Source: Epiperipatus broadwayi (taxonomy: Eukaryota > Onychophora > Udeonychophora > Euonychophora > Peripatidae). From it: a stretch of DNA of 64,000 nt. A model generated the notes under the pieces. The model was not told where the DNA came from. It made no database searches and saw only the letters and a list, made by a program, of their open reading frames with translations. Location: NCBI GenBank assembly GCA_028023455.1, contig JAQFVV010012397.1, forward strand, positions 252,001-316,000, given 5' to 3'. Shown in pieces: positions 12,300 through 25,084 of this stretch; within the stretch, counting starts at the first letter, position 1; each line of letters starts with the position of its first letter. Position numbers and translations under genes: made by a program.

Positions 12300-12905
12300 T
12301 ATCAGTAAACTTCCTCAAAAAACAAAAAACATTTAAAAAAAAAAAAAAGACTTTACTTAGTGTTAGTAATTACGTTATACAAATTTGTTATATATGAAAT
12401 TTCAAAAGGACAAAACTTTTTTTTCTTTTTTAAAAGACAACACAGTAATTACAAATATAATAAAAAAAAAAGTTGACTGATGATTCCTTACTACCAGCTA
12501 AATTTCTGCCCCCTCCCTTCCAAGTTTCATTTCTTCTACCTTTAACTATTACTTAGGCAAGTTGAACGATTAGATTTTAATTTAACAAGACTTTTTTTTT
12601 TAAAAAAATTATGATTTATAATTATTATTACGTTTTATTTATTAGTTTTTATTCCTCGAATTTATCTCTACATGTGCGCAATTTTTCTTACTGGCAGCAC
12701 TTTTTAAACAAAACTTCAAACTGCAACTCCACGTCAATACAAACAAATATATTTATACAATTTCAGAAAAAAAAATTTACGGGCATCGATTTATTTTTAA
12801 AATTCTCAGGGCACTCGTGATTTATTAAAGATAGAAAATTTCCTCAACATCAATTCCCCTTCTCAGGGTCAATCTCTGAGGTAAGGCCCCACGTTGGGCG
12901 CCAAT
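12300..12905 (-). other. 606-bp internal domain of the young element
   Basis: AT-rich, with long A and T runs and no recognisable protein motif. It contains the primer-binding site at the high-coordinate end. A purine-rich stretch lies near the low-coordinate end in element orientation (GAGGAAG, followed by about 10 nt before the 3' LTR), which is a weak polypurine-tract candidate. Confidence 0.7.
12886..12903 (-). promoter_or_regulatory. Primer-binding site for tRNA-Lys
   Basis: The minus-strand sequence TGGCGCCCAACGTGGGGC begins 2 nt inside the 5' LTR edge. It is exactly complementary to the 3' end of the common animal tRNA-Lys (CTT type), including CCA. This is where minus-strand DNA synthesis would be primed. 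Confidence 0.88.
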
Positions 12906-15041
12906 TATAACGATCCAAACGAAGTGGGAGATCGCACCGCACCGCACTACCAAAGGGCGCCATCTAGGCGTTTGAGCCTAGAAAAATTTATAAAGTAGGC
13001 AGATACGCGCTGTTAGGATTCCACTTTATTTACATATTTAGATCGTTAGCCCATTGTCACTAGCTCAGCGTGGATGCAGAGATAAAAATCTATAAATTTT
13101 ATATCTTAAATATAAAAGAATAAAATAATAAAAGCCACTGCCAGAAATTAACACAGAAAAATATTTATTTACGCACATATAAAATCATTCTAAATTCGAG
13201 GAATAAGTTTAACATTTAGATTTTTATCTTAATTTTTAATTTAACATTTAAAATAGCTTGCTATAATGTTTAATATTTTTTTTAGAGGGTCGGGTATGAA
13301 TAGGCTACATAGATCTGTATTTGAAAAGACAATATTCTTCCCTTATTTAACCCTAGGCTAAAAGTTCAAAGTCAAACTGACGCCAGTCATCCGATACATT
13401 TATGTATTCAATGTAGCATGAAAATACAACGGCACTAAATAGACTATACTGTCAGGAATGCACATCTGAACAGTATAATGAGAAGACATTGTTGCTCTCC
13501 ACCACCAGGAATGCTACTTCTGATGGCGAGTAGAACAATAAACATAAAACTCCATAGGAATGGATTGCGTCTTGCGTCTTACTATCCAATTCCATAGGCA
13601 ACAGAGGGTGTGCAGCGTATATATGTAATCCTGCACGTGGCGGATCTCCTGCTACATTTACTACCTACACAAATATATCGAAACCATTGAGCCAATTCAA
13701 CCATGAAACAAATAACCTAAGATTACCCTCCCCTAATATAACTTTACAAATCTCTACAGCCATTCACGCCCGACTTAAATTTAACATTGAAATACGTTCG
13801 CACAGATTTGTTTAAAAATGTTGGGTATAGATCGATTACATAGATTCCACGGTCAAAAACATTTCAAAATAAACATAAACGATCAAAATACAAAATTATT
13901 GCTACCGACAATCGCAGAGGGAAACTTATAAGTAACCCAATAGTATTCACCATAAGATACTTGTGTTGTCACCAATAACTTAAAAGACATCCGAATAAAT
14001 ACATTTTAGATACTCACCGTAAGGTATCATTATTTATCGAATGTCTATATATTTTGATCAAATATGAAAACCAAAATCTAATTAACCGCAAACGAATCCA
14101 TGCAAGCGTCTATAGACAACTTAAATGTAATGCATTTAATAATTTCTACAATAAAATATTACTACACATAAAAAATATTAAAAGGGAAATGATTCTTTTA
14201 ACAATCGGGAAAGATATAAAATTAACCATTATTAATTTGATTTAAAACTTACAAAAAGTCAGATAAGAGTCCATTTTAAATAAATCGGCTTGTTTATTAA
14301 TTTGTTCAACTTGACGAAAGTTCTTGATTGATTTTAAGAATTGTTCCTTTCCTATAGCTTACGGTAGCAGAACCTCCGGTTCCTGGTGTCAATGTCCACG
14401 GAGTCTTTAATTGAAAGATCGACCTAATGTTCAGGAGGTGGCATTTGCTGGTTCATGGTATCAGTCATTTCATTTCAGAGATAAGTGGGAGAGAACGATA
14501 AAGTGCGTCTTTATCGCTCGTCTCCCCAACCAAGTTGAAAAAAAGCTCTTCAACTCAATATTTTTTTCTTTTTATATCATCCACAAGGATTCACTGAACA
14601 AAACGTCACTAATCTGTTTTTTCGTTATGGTCCGGGCCAAGGCTTAGTGCTTCCATTTGTCAAGCTAAAATCTCTTTCTTCTCTTATCTAACTTTCCATC
14701 TGACTTTTTAATTAAACAGCTTTTAGATAATTAATAAACAATCATTTCCTTTTATAGATTACAGGAATTAATTAATACCTGCTTTTATTTTAACTTACGT
14801 TATTTTTGTTTATTAAAATATTTTTATACTTCAATCTTGTATTTTTTTATTTAAAAAAAATACATTCAAATACTTTTTTTTTTTTGTTTATGAAAAAAAA
14901 AAATTTTTAAAGTTTAACATCTGTGCGAATGTATACACGTTTAACAATGTTTTAATTTTAGCATTTAGTTTTTTCCTTTTATTTGCGAACTTTTAAGTTT
15001 TTATTTTAATTAATGTAACGACATATTTATATATCGTTACA
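12906..15041 (-). repeat. 5' LTR of the young element
   Basis: Partner of 10163-12299, with the same TGTAACGA...TCGTTATA ends. It is flanked outside by CTTG (15042-15045), completing the target-site duplication. Near-identity with the other LTR implies recent insertion, because the two copies are identical when the element integrates. Confidence 0.92.
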
Positions 15042-15045
15042 CTTG

Positions 15046-16982
15046 GTCATATAATTTATGATGGGGGGGGGGACCAGCACCCAAAAAAGTAAAAGCAATG
15101 CAAAATGGGACAAAACCCACAAACATTAAACAACTACAAGCATATTTAGGGTTGATAAATTTTTTCAAGCCTTTTTTAATAAAGCACATGTAGCAAAGCC
15201 ATTGTACGACTTATTGAGAAAAAATCAAAGGTGACTATGGTTAGAAATTCATGATGAAGCATTCAACAAAACTAAAGCTCTATTGTCATCAGACAATTAG
15301 TATACTTTAATAGTAATTTGGAAGTGCATTTAACTATTGACACTCCAAAACGGTGGGTGGATATGTTTCTCTCTCATCCAAGTTATAAGGGGGGATACCC
15401 CATTGTGTACACTCTCAAAATCAGAGAAACTACAGTCAGATCGATAAAGAAACTTTGTTATTATTTTCTTCCTAAAGAAATCTCATCAATACATTTTCAG
15501 AAGAAAGTTTCAAATAATAACTTACCACAAGCCTCTTCTAGGGATTCTGGGCCATGATAAATTAGCCTGTGACCATTTAATCCCACACATGACGCATTGG
15601 AGAAATGTTTTGTCATCTTATGACTACAACTTAGAAAACAAGAAGGGCAAAGAGATCTCACATGTCAACACATTGATCCCATATAAAACAGAACAAAGCA
15701 TTATGGAGACAGACATAAATTATATTAATGTGCTGAAATCGGAAATACTTAATAGTTTAAAAGTATTTAGCTAGACAAAAGCTGATGAAGGTTATGGATT
15801 GGATAAAAAATGGCTGGCCTGTTTCAAACTCTCACTACATTGCTCCAAGATTCTAAATAAACTGAAACAAATTGTCTAATTGTAAAGGTTATGGGTTAAT
15901 GGGGGATCATACCAACTGAAGCAGACAGCAAGTTCTAAAACTACTCCCGGAAAGTCATCCTGGAATTTTGCAGGCCAAAACATTAGCTTGCAGCTATGTC
16001 TGGTGGCCAAAAATAACAGCAGAAATCGAGCAATACATCAAAAAATGTAAGGCCACTCAATCAGAAATGAACATGAAGGCAAAGGAATATAACATGTGGC
16101 TAATAGCAACGAAAGCCTGGAAAAAATTGCACGTAGACCATGCAGTTCCAATAAATAACAAAATACTGCTGATACTTACTTATAGATACATACCCAAAAT
16201 GGGCAGAGTGTTGCATAGTAAAGTATATGAGTGAAAAGAAATGATAAAAACCTTAAACACTGAGCTTTCTTGTCATTGTTTACCAGAAACTATCGTGTCT
16301 GATAACAGCACCTGACTTAAGCACAAGAAATGAAAAGCTACTTCATGGACAATGGCAATAAACATGTATGCACACCCCTATACCACTCACAGTTAAATGC
16401 CCTTGCTGAAAAGGCAAAAAAATCAAACAATGAAAGTATATAGCAAGCAATATATAATGCCATGCTTCATCAACACTCTTCACCATCAGCAGCTACAGAA
16501 AAATCGCCGGTAGAACTGTTGATGGGAAGGCAGTTGCGAATTAAATTATCGCTTCTTCTTCTCAATACAGCTGATAAAATGGAGTGACAAAAGTGAAAAT
16601 ACTCTTATAACTGGTGGAAAAAGTGAAAATACTTATGTAATAGGTGATAAAGTTTCAATTAGAGACATGATCAAGAAGAAATGGATTCAAGGTGTAGTCA
16701 CAAAATTATTATTAAAAAAACAGTAATCACCCACGAAAAGATAAAATGCAGGAAAAACAAGAGATAGCAGAATGAATAGCACATGAAATAGTGATCGAAG
16801 AGATGCAATACCCTGAAAGCAACAAGTTTGAACCCGAAATTAGAAAAGATAAACTTCAACCAACTCCAAAGCCAAACGTAGTAATAACTAGATCACTCAG
16901 ACTCAGACGACAAATATGAATGCCAATTAAATTCAAAGAATACATGTAAACCTAAGCAAATTTTCTAGAGTAAGAGGAGAAA
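15046..16982 (+). mobile_element. Ty3/Gypsy relic 2 (continued): RT thumb, RNase H and integrase, decayed
   Basis: Continues the Gypsy split at 10.16 kb. In order: the RT thumb or connection (KQLQAYLGLINFF at about 15127, then KPLYDLLRKNQ), RNase H (short blocks including HKPLLGILG near 15530 and YDYNLENKKGKEISHVN near 15620), the integrase zinc domain and start of core (QAKTLA at about 15970, HVDHAVP at about 16132) and a second core block near 16290. The integrase C-terminus (DKV..RD) lies near 16640. There are multiple stops and frameshifts. It ends in a purine tract (16967-16982) before the 3' LTR. Confidence 0.82.
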
Positions 16983-17810
16983 TGTAAAATATTGAATTTA
17001 CATTTAATAAATTGGATTATAGTGCTGCAAAAGAAATCAATAAAAGTAAAATGTTTAATTAAACTAAGTTGAAAAATAAAAGCTTGAATAGAGGCAAACA
17101 AAATAAATGTATATATTAATTAATTTTGTAGATCTGAAAAGTTAGATTATAGTGGAAATAATTTCCTAAGATAAATGGGGAATTAGTAATTAAAGTTCAG
17201 AAAATTTCATTGTACAATAACTTGATTTACGGGCAGATAACAAAACTCTAAGTCTAATAATAGTTAAATTGTTTTAAGCAAAACCTAATTAAAGTAAAAA
17301 TCTAAGAAATCCCCTCCCCCCACTGGATGATGTGAGGAAAAATAAATTACTCTAGAAAAGAAAGTAAAAAAAAAAGAAGACAACAAAAGAAGAGGGGGGT
17401 ATATAAAACTAGTGAAAAAAGGACTGAGTGCTCTTGGTGGCTGCCTGCTGTTCTGATTCCACACGTAAGTGGCACTGAAGATCATCATCGGTGGAATACT
17501 TTTCCAGGATCTTGGTTTCTGTATGAAACCCTGCCAATTAGAACTTTTAGCAGATGGTCCTGGTCTTAATTATTATTTTATGAAGGCTCGCCGAGGGTTT
17601 TGTGTTTGAAAGAGATAGACTGTATAGTGATGGTAAATTACCCCAATCGTTTACCTAGAGTGATTGTACATTTTTATTCAATTCTTTGTTTTTGGCTGAT
17701 TAGTTATGCTTGCATAAGTGCAGACTTATAGATATATTGAAGATTTAATTAGTTAACTGTTTTAATTGCAAATAAGTTGTCTTAATACTACAATATGTGT
17801 TGTCATCAAT
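16983..17810 (+). repeat. 3' LTR of Gypsy relic 2
   Basis: Colinear with 7027-7835 and starting TGTAAAATATTG after the purine tract AGTAAGAGGAGAAA. Right end estimated from where similarity to the other LTR stops. Divergence from the partner is much greater than between the LTRs of the nested element, in keeping with an older insertion. Confidence 0.78.
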
Positions 17811-17869
17811 GTGATCTACAATTTAGGTCTAAGGAGTCTGACTAAACACTGTGATTTTAAGTCTGGAAA

Positions 17870-19187
17870 TAAATGAAGTATTATTGCAACAACTCCTATA
17901 CAGCATAGAGCATGAGAGTTTCCAAAAGTATTGCTGAACAATCCTGACTTAGGTTATAAAAGAGCTAAGGAAAAATGTGTTGAAAAAGAGACTTTACAAA
18001 GTAGCATGTCGACATTTATAGAACCACAACAGTCAGAGAAAATTTTGCTCATAAAACAAAAAATAGCAGAATCTATTACAGAGCCCTGTAGTGATAGAAA
18101 AAAGTAAAAGTACTATTGTTGTGGCAAATCTAGATGTTTGAAAAATAAATGTAAACACAGAAATAACATTTGTATAAACTATGATAAAATAGATCATTTA
18201 GCTGATGTCTGTTGTTTTGGGGATAGGGCTACTAATTTCATAAAAAAGAACTATATATCTGAAGGAAGATTATATTATAAGATTGTTAGTGTATAGAGGC
18301 TGAATGACAGGGAAATAGACCACATATTACTAGATGTAATTATCATGGTCAAACAGTAAAAATGTAAGTGGACAGCAGAACCAGTTTTGTCCCTGTCATC
18401 TCATAGAGATTGGATTAAAATTAGCAGTAAATATAAAAAGAGGATAACATTTCAACATACCCATGTGATGTCTATAGACTTAACTGAAAATAAAATTGAT
18501 ATTCAGGAAAAAATGTTAGTGCCATTAAAATAAAATACTAGTGTGAAACAGCTAACACTTTACATAGTAAATAAAAATTTCAGTCTATTGTTAGAAGAAA
18601 TTGGTTCCGATTACTGGATATTCATGTAAATGTGAGTAAGAATTCATTAAACTCTGAAACTTTAAATAGTGTGGCTATAGCAAATTGGGAATAGAGAAAG
18701 TTGATATCTCATCGGACTCAATTAAAAAAACTAATACCACCTCCTTGTAAAAATTATAAAGTTCAAAGTTGGGACAAGTTCCTAGTGGGAGAGAAAATGT
18801 AGATATGCTACCTACTTAATGGTAAATGAACACCTGGCGAAATAGTGAAAGTAATATTGAAAGATGAAAAGAATGGATGGAAGTTGAAAAACATATTAAA
18901 CACCATTGCCGTCATTATTAGGATACTTTACCGAATATTCATCTAAATAAATCAATAGAGAGAGGTAGAGAAGAAAGATATTTTATTGGAGGATTTAATT
19001 ACTGATATGGACTAAGAAAAAAAGGTGGAACTACTTCAAAAAAAGAAAAGAAAGTTATTCCCAAATCTCGTTGTAAGTGTAAAAGTAAACTGCCTGATAA
19101 GTTTAAAGATATAAGTAAACTGCCTGATAAGTTTAAAGATATAATAATAAATTAAGTCTGTTTTTTAGAGTAGAGGGAGAAGCGAAA
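17870..19187 (+). mobile_element. Ty3/Gypsy relic 3: gag-protease and integrase tail, RT lost
   Basis: A gag zinc-knuckle pair is recognisable near 18113-18215 (YYCCGK, then HRNNICINYDKIDHLADVC). A protease-like stretch follows, and then, without an RT region, an integrase C-terminal block (about 18770-18900, with TPGEIVKVILK in one frame). A 30-bp tandem duplication is at 19083-19144. A purine-rich tract (AGAGTAGAGGGAGAAG) stands just before TGTCTGTG at about 19175, which may be the start of its 3' LTR. It is full of stops; the central pol appears deleted. Confidence 0.6.
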
Positions 19188-21100
19188 TGTCTGTGTATAT
19201 AAAACAGTAGATGTAAATAAAATATTTATTTTGTAAATATGCACAGATTTTTTCACTTTAATAATATTTGCTTTTTTGAAAAACATTACTCTAGAAATTC
19301 ACTTGAGAGGTCATCCCAAAATTAATTAGAATAGAAATTGTATATAAATAAAGTTAATGGCATAAAAATTAGATCCTCTATGACACTCCCTACTCATTAT
19401 AAATGAAGTGGAGGGAGAAAGCAGCTATAATAATTACACTGGATTAAAGACAGTGTGAATTTAAAATAATAACAAATCAGCAGTAAAGACTGGTCAATGA
19501 TAGACTAGTAGACTGACAACTAATGGTTTAGTCTAAAATGGAATAGTGGCAAATGAGAACAATAATTATTTGCATATACAAAAGATTATTATCAGTAAAG
19601 GATAATTAACAGAAGCTTAACCAAATAGCAAAAAAGAAATTGGTAGTTGAGTTGATTAATATAAAGGTAAAAATTGCAAGTGCCAATGTAAGCACTGATG
19701 TTGGGGATTTAACAGTTTATTTTATACAGAAATAATATTTGCTCATTTGTGTTTCAAGAGCTATTTGATTTAAAGGTACCAATTTAATAACTGGATTACT
19801 CCTGGTGTGAAAGAAGACTATTTTCACCTGAGAACAAAATAGCAAATGAATAGTACCTTTTTATGTTGTTTTTACCTCATTATTATTGTTATTAAATAAA
19901 TATTGTTATATATACATTTTGAAATATATTATTTATTTATTTAACTCTCTGACTGGTATTTGGAGACACTCAGGCCACACTGTGCACTAATAAAAACTGA
20001 CGTAGAAAGTTATGAAATTAAAATGATAAACTTTAAGTAAAGTGAATAGATATTAAAAGAACTGTTAATAAATTGTGAAAATAGAGTCTAACTCTATATA
20101 TAAACTGTTTAGTGACTAATATTATTTGTTGTAGAGTTCAGGTAGCCAATCACCAGTTAAACATACTAATATATTACTAACGTATACAATACTCTCAGTA
20201 AATTAACTTGATAAGATATTAAACTTTTGGTGTGTTTAATTTAAAATAAAATTTTTAAATATATGACTGATTATATTATAGTCTGCCCTACACATATTAT
20301 TGGTGTTAATAAAATAATTTTAATGAGTAATCACAACACAACATAAATGATTTAAAATGCACATATGTTCAACAAAAACACCTTATTCACCAATTTATTA
20401 GGAATAATTTGAAATAAAATCAAATATGATTTATAATGGTAAAGAGTTGCTGAATATATATTAACAAGCATATAATTACTATGATAAAAAGATAGGTAAG
20501 ATCTTACTAAATACAAAAATAATAAAATCTTTAATTCTGTGAAAACAATCATCATGAAAAATGCTCACCATTGATTAAGTATAACTTCTCTAATATGTTT
20601 TTAAGGAATTGTTCTATGAATTCATCATTTGGATTATTACTGCTTAAATATTGAACATATAAAAGTAAGTGAAGTAACAACTTTATTAATGCATTTGTCC
20701 AGAAGTCTCAACAATTAATCCTACAACTTAGGTTTTAAAATTAATCAGAAAAAATATAATGAGCTAATAAACATCTGAAAAATTCAAAACCTGTTGTTAA
20801 TGAATTTATCACAATGCTAAAAATATACTATAGCAGAGGAAATAAAAATTTACCAAGATTATAAAAAAATAAAAATTTCTTTGCAATATTGAAAACTTAT
20901 TTTTTAATAATATATGATAATTATTTACAAAATATGACCAACAAAATATCACATGACTCTGCTTCACATTATTTTTATATAAAAATATTTTGACTACTTA
21001 AAAAAAAATGTAAGAAACTTTACACTTTGGTTTAATAAGTAAACAATATGGCTGTTTTTTAACATTTGCTTTTCAATTCAATCATTAAAAAATGCAACCT
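19188..21100. other. AT-rich stretch, possibly partly an LTR; no gene seen
   Basis: No coding region or RNA gene recognised. The left part may be the LTR of relic 3 (starting TGTCTGTGTATA), but no partner LTR is present to define it. Confidence 0.4.
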
Positions 21101-21106
21101 TTATTT

Positions 21107-21350
21107 TTAATATAATCTTTCAAAAAGCATATGACTATTAGTTTTTAAACCACTAAACATCACATGCTCCCCATTTCCTATGCTTACACAAGCTGTTAAA
21201 ACAGGTGCAGTGCTTTCAGATCCAAGTCTCCTCAATGATGATATCCATAAGCTAGAAACTAATCTGTGAATATTTGATGAGTAAACACTAGATAGAAATT
21301 TTATGCATAAACCTTCTTGCATCCATTGATTACCAAGGCTTGCAATAATA
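21107..21350 (+). repeat. Diverged relic of the 28-29 kb fold-back element
   Basis: Blocks such as CTTTCAGATCCAAG, CATAAGC-AGAAACTA, GATGAGTA-GCACTAGAT-like and GCATCCATTGATTAC occur in the same order as in the right arm at 28874-28998. It is a single diverged arm, lacking the mirror half. Confidence 0.6.
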
Positions 21351-21502
21351 TATGGAGAGTTTATTACTGTTTTACATATAGATTCTCACAGTGACTGAAA
21401 GATCAGATAATTTTTGAATTAATAAATATTTGTACATATATATAATGAAATAATAGTTTATATAGCACTATGTTTATAAACAGTAATAATAATCAACTGT
21501 TA

Positions 21503-21874
21503 AGCTAATGCACATGCGCTTTGAAGATTTAAATTATAAATGAATATTCTCAATTCCAAACACAAGATAAAGTCTTTTTGCAAAGATAGAATGAATCCAT
21601 CTATCTTTTCTTACCCAAAACGTTTATGTATGGTCAAATCTTAAGCATTTGGAAATGAGAGTGTGAGATATTAATCATAGTAAAAGTAATGTAAAGTGAT
21701 TATTTAATATCTCACGCTCTCATTTACAAATGCTTAAGATTTGCCCATATATAAATGTTTGGGTAAAAAAAGATAGATGGATTCATTCTTTCTTTTCAAA
21801 AAGACTTTATCTTGTGTTTGGAATTGAGAGTATTCATTTATAATTTAAATCTTCAAAGCACATGTGCATTAGCT
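21503..21874. mobile_element. 372-bp near-perfect palindrome, MITE-like fold-back
   Basis: Arms of about 170 bp: AGCTAATGCACATGCGCTTT at the left is mirrored by AAAGCACATGTGCATTAGCT at the right end. The spacer of a few tens of bp is centred near 21688. Only scattered mismatches occur along the arms. No coding capacity; it would form a strong hairpin as RNA or single-stranded DNA. Exact target-site duplication not resolved. Confidence 0.85.
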
Positions 21875-21884
21875 AAATTGATGA

Positions 21885-22130
21885 TTTGCGCTAACAAATG
21901 CATACACATACTGTACCGGTCAAGCTAGCACATTCGCGCAACAGAATCCAGAGTCCAAGCAAAGATACCAAGCCGACCAGTATGAGATGGTTAGATCTCG
22001 AGACTGACCGCACTTCAACTCCTTCACCTGTGCTCCAAGACTCACGACCCTACGGATGACCACCTTGAAGATACATATAGATATTATTTCAACCGCGAGC
22101 CGACATAGGCCAGGAAGAAGCAATGAGACT
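21885..22130. repeat. GC-richer dispersed segment, related to 3.9-4.1 kb
   Basis: Shares the ordered blocks GTACCGGTC, CAACAGAATCC-like, CCGACCA and CTCCTTCAC with 3920-4145. Open frames across it show no domain. Probably a transposon-derived repeat. Confidence 0.4.
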
Positions 22131-25084
22131 CATAACAAAAAAAATGGAATTTATCAACCATATATCTTTAAAACTAATTAATGCATAGGAAATCACGTAT
22201 ATAATATAAAGAATTTTGAATTGGATTGAAATAAATAAGATCGAGAGCAGAGTAATTTATTAAATTGTATGTTTATTTTTGCAGATTAAATTTGACGATT
22301 TTTATATATATTATTCTTGCATTTTACAATTAAAATGCGCGTAGCATCTAACATTTTTGGAGAGCGCTTTAACATTCTCTCCTTACAATTAAACTTATTT
22401 TACATTTGTTATGCTATTTGATGAAATTAAATATTGTTTTCATCATTTGCTTTATTATCTTATTGATCAGTCACTGCATTGTAGCTAGGGGGCAGATTAT
22501 GCTAATCCCTCTTATTTCATGGTTTTCAGCTAAGTAATCAGACGAAGCCTTGTTTTCACATATATGTGAAACATTTAAAGTCAAATTTATCCATAACATT
22601 ATTATTTCAAACTATTGTACATGAGACCGAAACTAGCTCTTAACTATGTCAGACAATGGCTGAAACTTAATTTAAGGGAGGAAGAGTTGGCAACCAAAAG
22701 AACCAATGCGCTATAGCGCTGGTAAACAGTTATAATAAATGTTGCTCTGCGGATGGATTAATATTTAGGGTTTTGTGATCAACACCGGAGCCCTATGACC
22801 GATCGCCATGCTGCTAAAGAGAGTTGGGGTAGCTAACACTAGTGCCTGGAATTTGACGTCAGGTCTTATTCGTGTGCGACCCAAGGAGTGTAAGAGGGAT
22901 GGCCGTTCCGAGTCCCATCTTAAAGAAAAATGCAACATAACGAGAAAGTTTAAATGTATAATAAAGTTATCACATCCGCCAAGCAAAAGAGTTGAAATAA
23001 TTTAATATTTAGCCACGAGAACGATAGCTAATCAGTGTAATCATTAGCGCCAACTCTAATATAGCATTTTAATAATCATATGCTATACGTGGGCGTACTT
23101 TTAAATATTCTTTGCGTTCTAGTTTCAATCTCAAATAACACATTTGATTACGCGATTAATAAAAAAAAGGGGGAAAAATATATTTGGAGGGCTTTTACAA
23201 AATGAAATAAATAACAAATATACTTATTCAAGGCTTGGATATTGCTTAGTGAAAATTAAATTGAAATTTACTTTGGGTTAAAACAAGATTCCCATTTTAA
23301 AATTGCCAACAAATAATGAAATAATCAAGGTCAAAATAATAATCAGCACATAGCCAATTCTTGACAGTTATTTAAGAGGGTTTCAAAACAGCGTGCATTA
23401 AGCTACGATAAATAATTATTAAATGAAGAGGGGTCATTCTCTCTTCTCTTTATTATTAATATTGAATGCCCGCTGTTTCGAGGCATTAGCATATAATTTA
23501 TATTTTAAAAAAAATAAAAAAAGAAATAAAGAAACCATAGTCACAACTGCAGTAAGAAAATTGAAAATAAAATTATTAAAATCATTTAGTTAGGAAACAT
23601 TAGAAAGTAGGTCAGAATTATATAAAAAAAAAAAATTAAATTTAAGAATAAAATTTTACATTTAGCAATCTACTTGAATTCAAGATTTTAGAATTAAAAT
23701 AAATTTGATAAGTCTAGACTTAAAGAAAAATTAATATATTGAACTGCAGTTAGAAATGGTGATGTTACCGGTCATCTTGTAGTACTTGAGCTGGAGTTAC
23801 GGGAGTCTTTGTGGTGGCTTGCGGCATCATCTTCTTCCCACGGTTAGAGCGGAGATGTTATGGCGGCATACTGGTGATGGTGGTTTTTGGATGGAAGTAA
23901 AGGCCCGTCGCCTTCACTCTGGAGCTTAGCCAAGGCTGCCTGTTTTAGCCCGACATTTTCTCTCGCACAGATATAAAAATTATTGTCTTAACTGGATGTC
24001 ACAATGTTCACGGTTGCTTTTGGTTCAGGATACACGCTGGATTCAAAAGCTTAAAGATGATCAAAGAAAGCAAAAATTCACAGATGTAGCATTCAAGCTG
24101 TAAAGATTTCAAAAATTCAAAGCTGTCAAGGTTTCAAAGAAGTAAAGAACTAAGATGGCCCCTCCACTTTACATGGCCTTTTTAAATGATCGCCTTATCA
24201 GCCCACACACCTTGGAATTTCATCTCCATCAAGATTACAAAATTTTTAATTTGCTTATGAAATTAGTGGTTGATTTCAAACATGCTGACATTCCTTTTAG
24301 GTGTTATAACTTTTCTCTGATTATCAAATTTTTAATTAAATCGAATTTTAATCAGTTTAATCCGATATTAGATTTTATTTTTAATTAGTCAGGAATTTTG
24401 TTCTGATTTTATAATTTATGTGTAAAATCTTTGCTGTAAACATATTTTTAATTAGCGAGGTCTCCAAAATAATTTAGAATCAATTAGCTAGATTATTTTA
24501 AAATTGGCTTTTCTTTTTAGAAACCTAAGGCAGGTGTGGCATATACTGATACAATTGTTTACAGCAAAAACTTTACTAAACTTTTAATTCTACGAAAATA
24601 CTTTTATTTTTAGAAAAAAAAAATCTTTTTTCTTTTTAAAAAGAAACTTGTCAGCGCATTTTCAATCAATCACCCTTTCAATGTGTTTTTTACATTAAAT
24701 TGGTTTATAATAAAAATGAAACTTAAAATTTAATACATATTTTAATCACGCCACTATGCTATATATATTCAATATAGGTGGATTATATCCCCACATACGA
24801 ATTTAAGTAATGAATTATCAAATTGACGCTACATTATTACTGTACTAAAAATAGTTTAAAAATATTACGCGAAAAAATTATACGCTATGACTCTGGCAAT
24901 ACTATTCAATTATAGCGTTCTTTCGTATGTGCGTATATAATGCTGTTTATATAGCCGTGATTGCAATTTTTAGCTTACAAATCTTAATTTAGACTTATTA
25001 AACAGGTTTGAATCTAGCACAGACGAGTGGGTTATTAGGATGGTTGGTGAAACGGTGAGGGATTTGAAGACAACCGTTTCAATA
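22131..25084. other. No gene recognised
   Basis: AT-rich DNA with two GC-richer islands (about 22770-22930 and 23760-23960). Short open frames at 22808-23005 and 24155-24388 carry no motif I recognise and have no clear splice context. Confidence 0.4.

Larger units (their letters stand above)
10163..15041 (-). mobile_element. Young non-autonomous LTR retrotransposon with very large LTRs
   Basis: Two nearly identical direct repeats of 2,137 and 2,136 bp flank only 606 bp of internal DNA (12300-12905). The insertion is bordered by a 4-bp target-site duplication, CTTG (10159-10162 and 15042-15045). The primer-binding site lies on the minus strand (12886-12903), which fixes the orientation. The internal region has no gag or pol, so mobilisation would need proteins supplied in trans. 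Removing the element and one CTTG makes the interrupted Gypsy RT frame continuous, which confirms the boundaries. The LTR ends are TG...TA rather than TG...CA. A solo LTR of the same family lies at 56192-57947. Which superfamily supplies the enzymes is not shown; a 4-bp TSD would fit Ty3/Gypsy. Confidence 0.9.
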
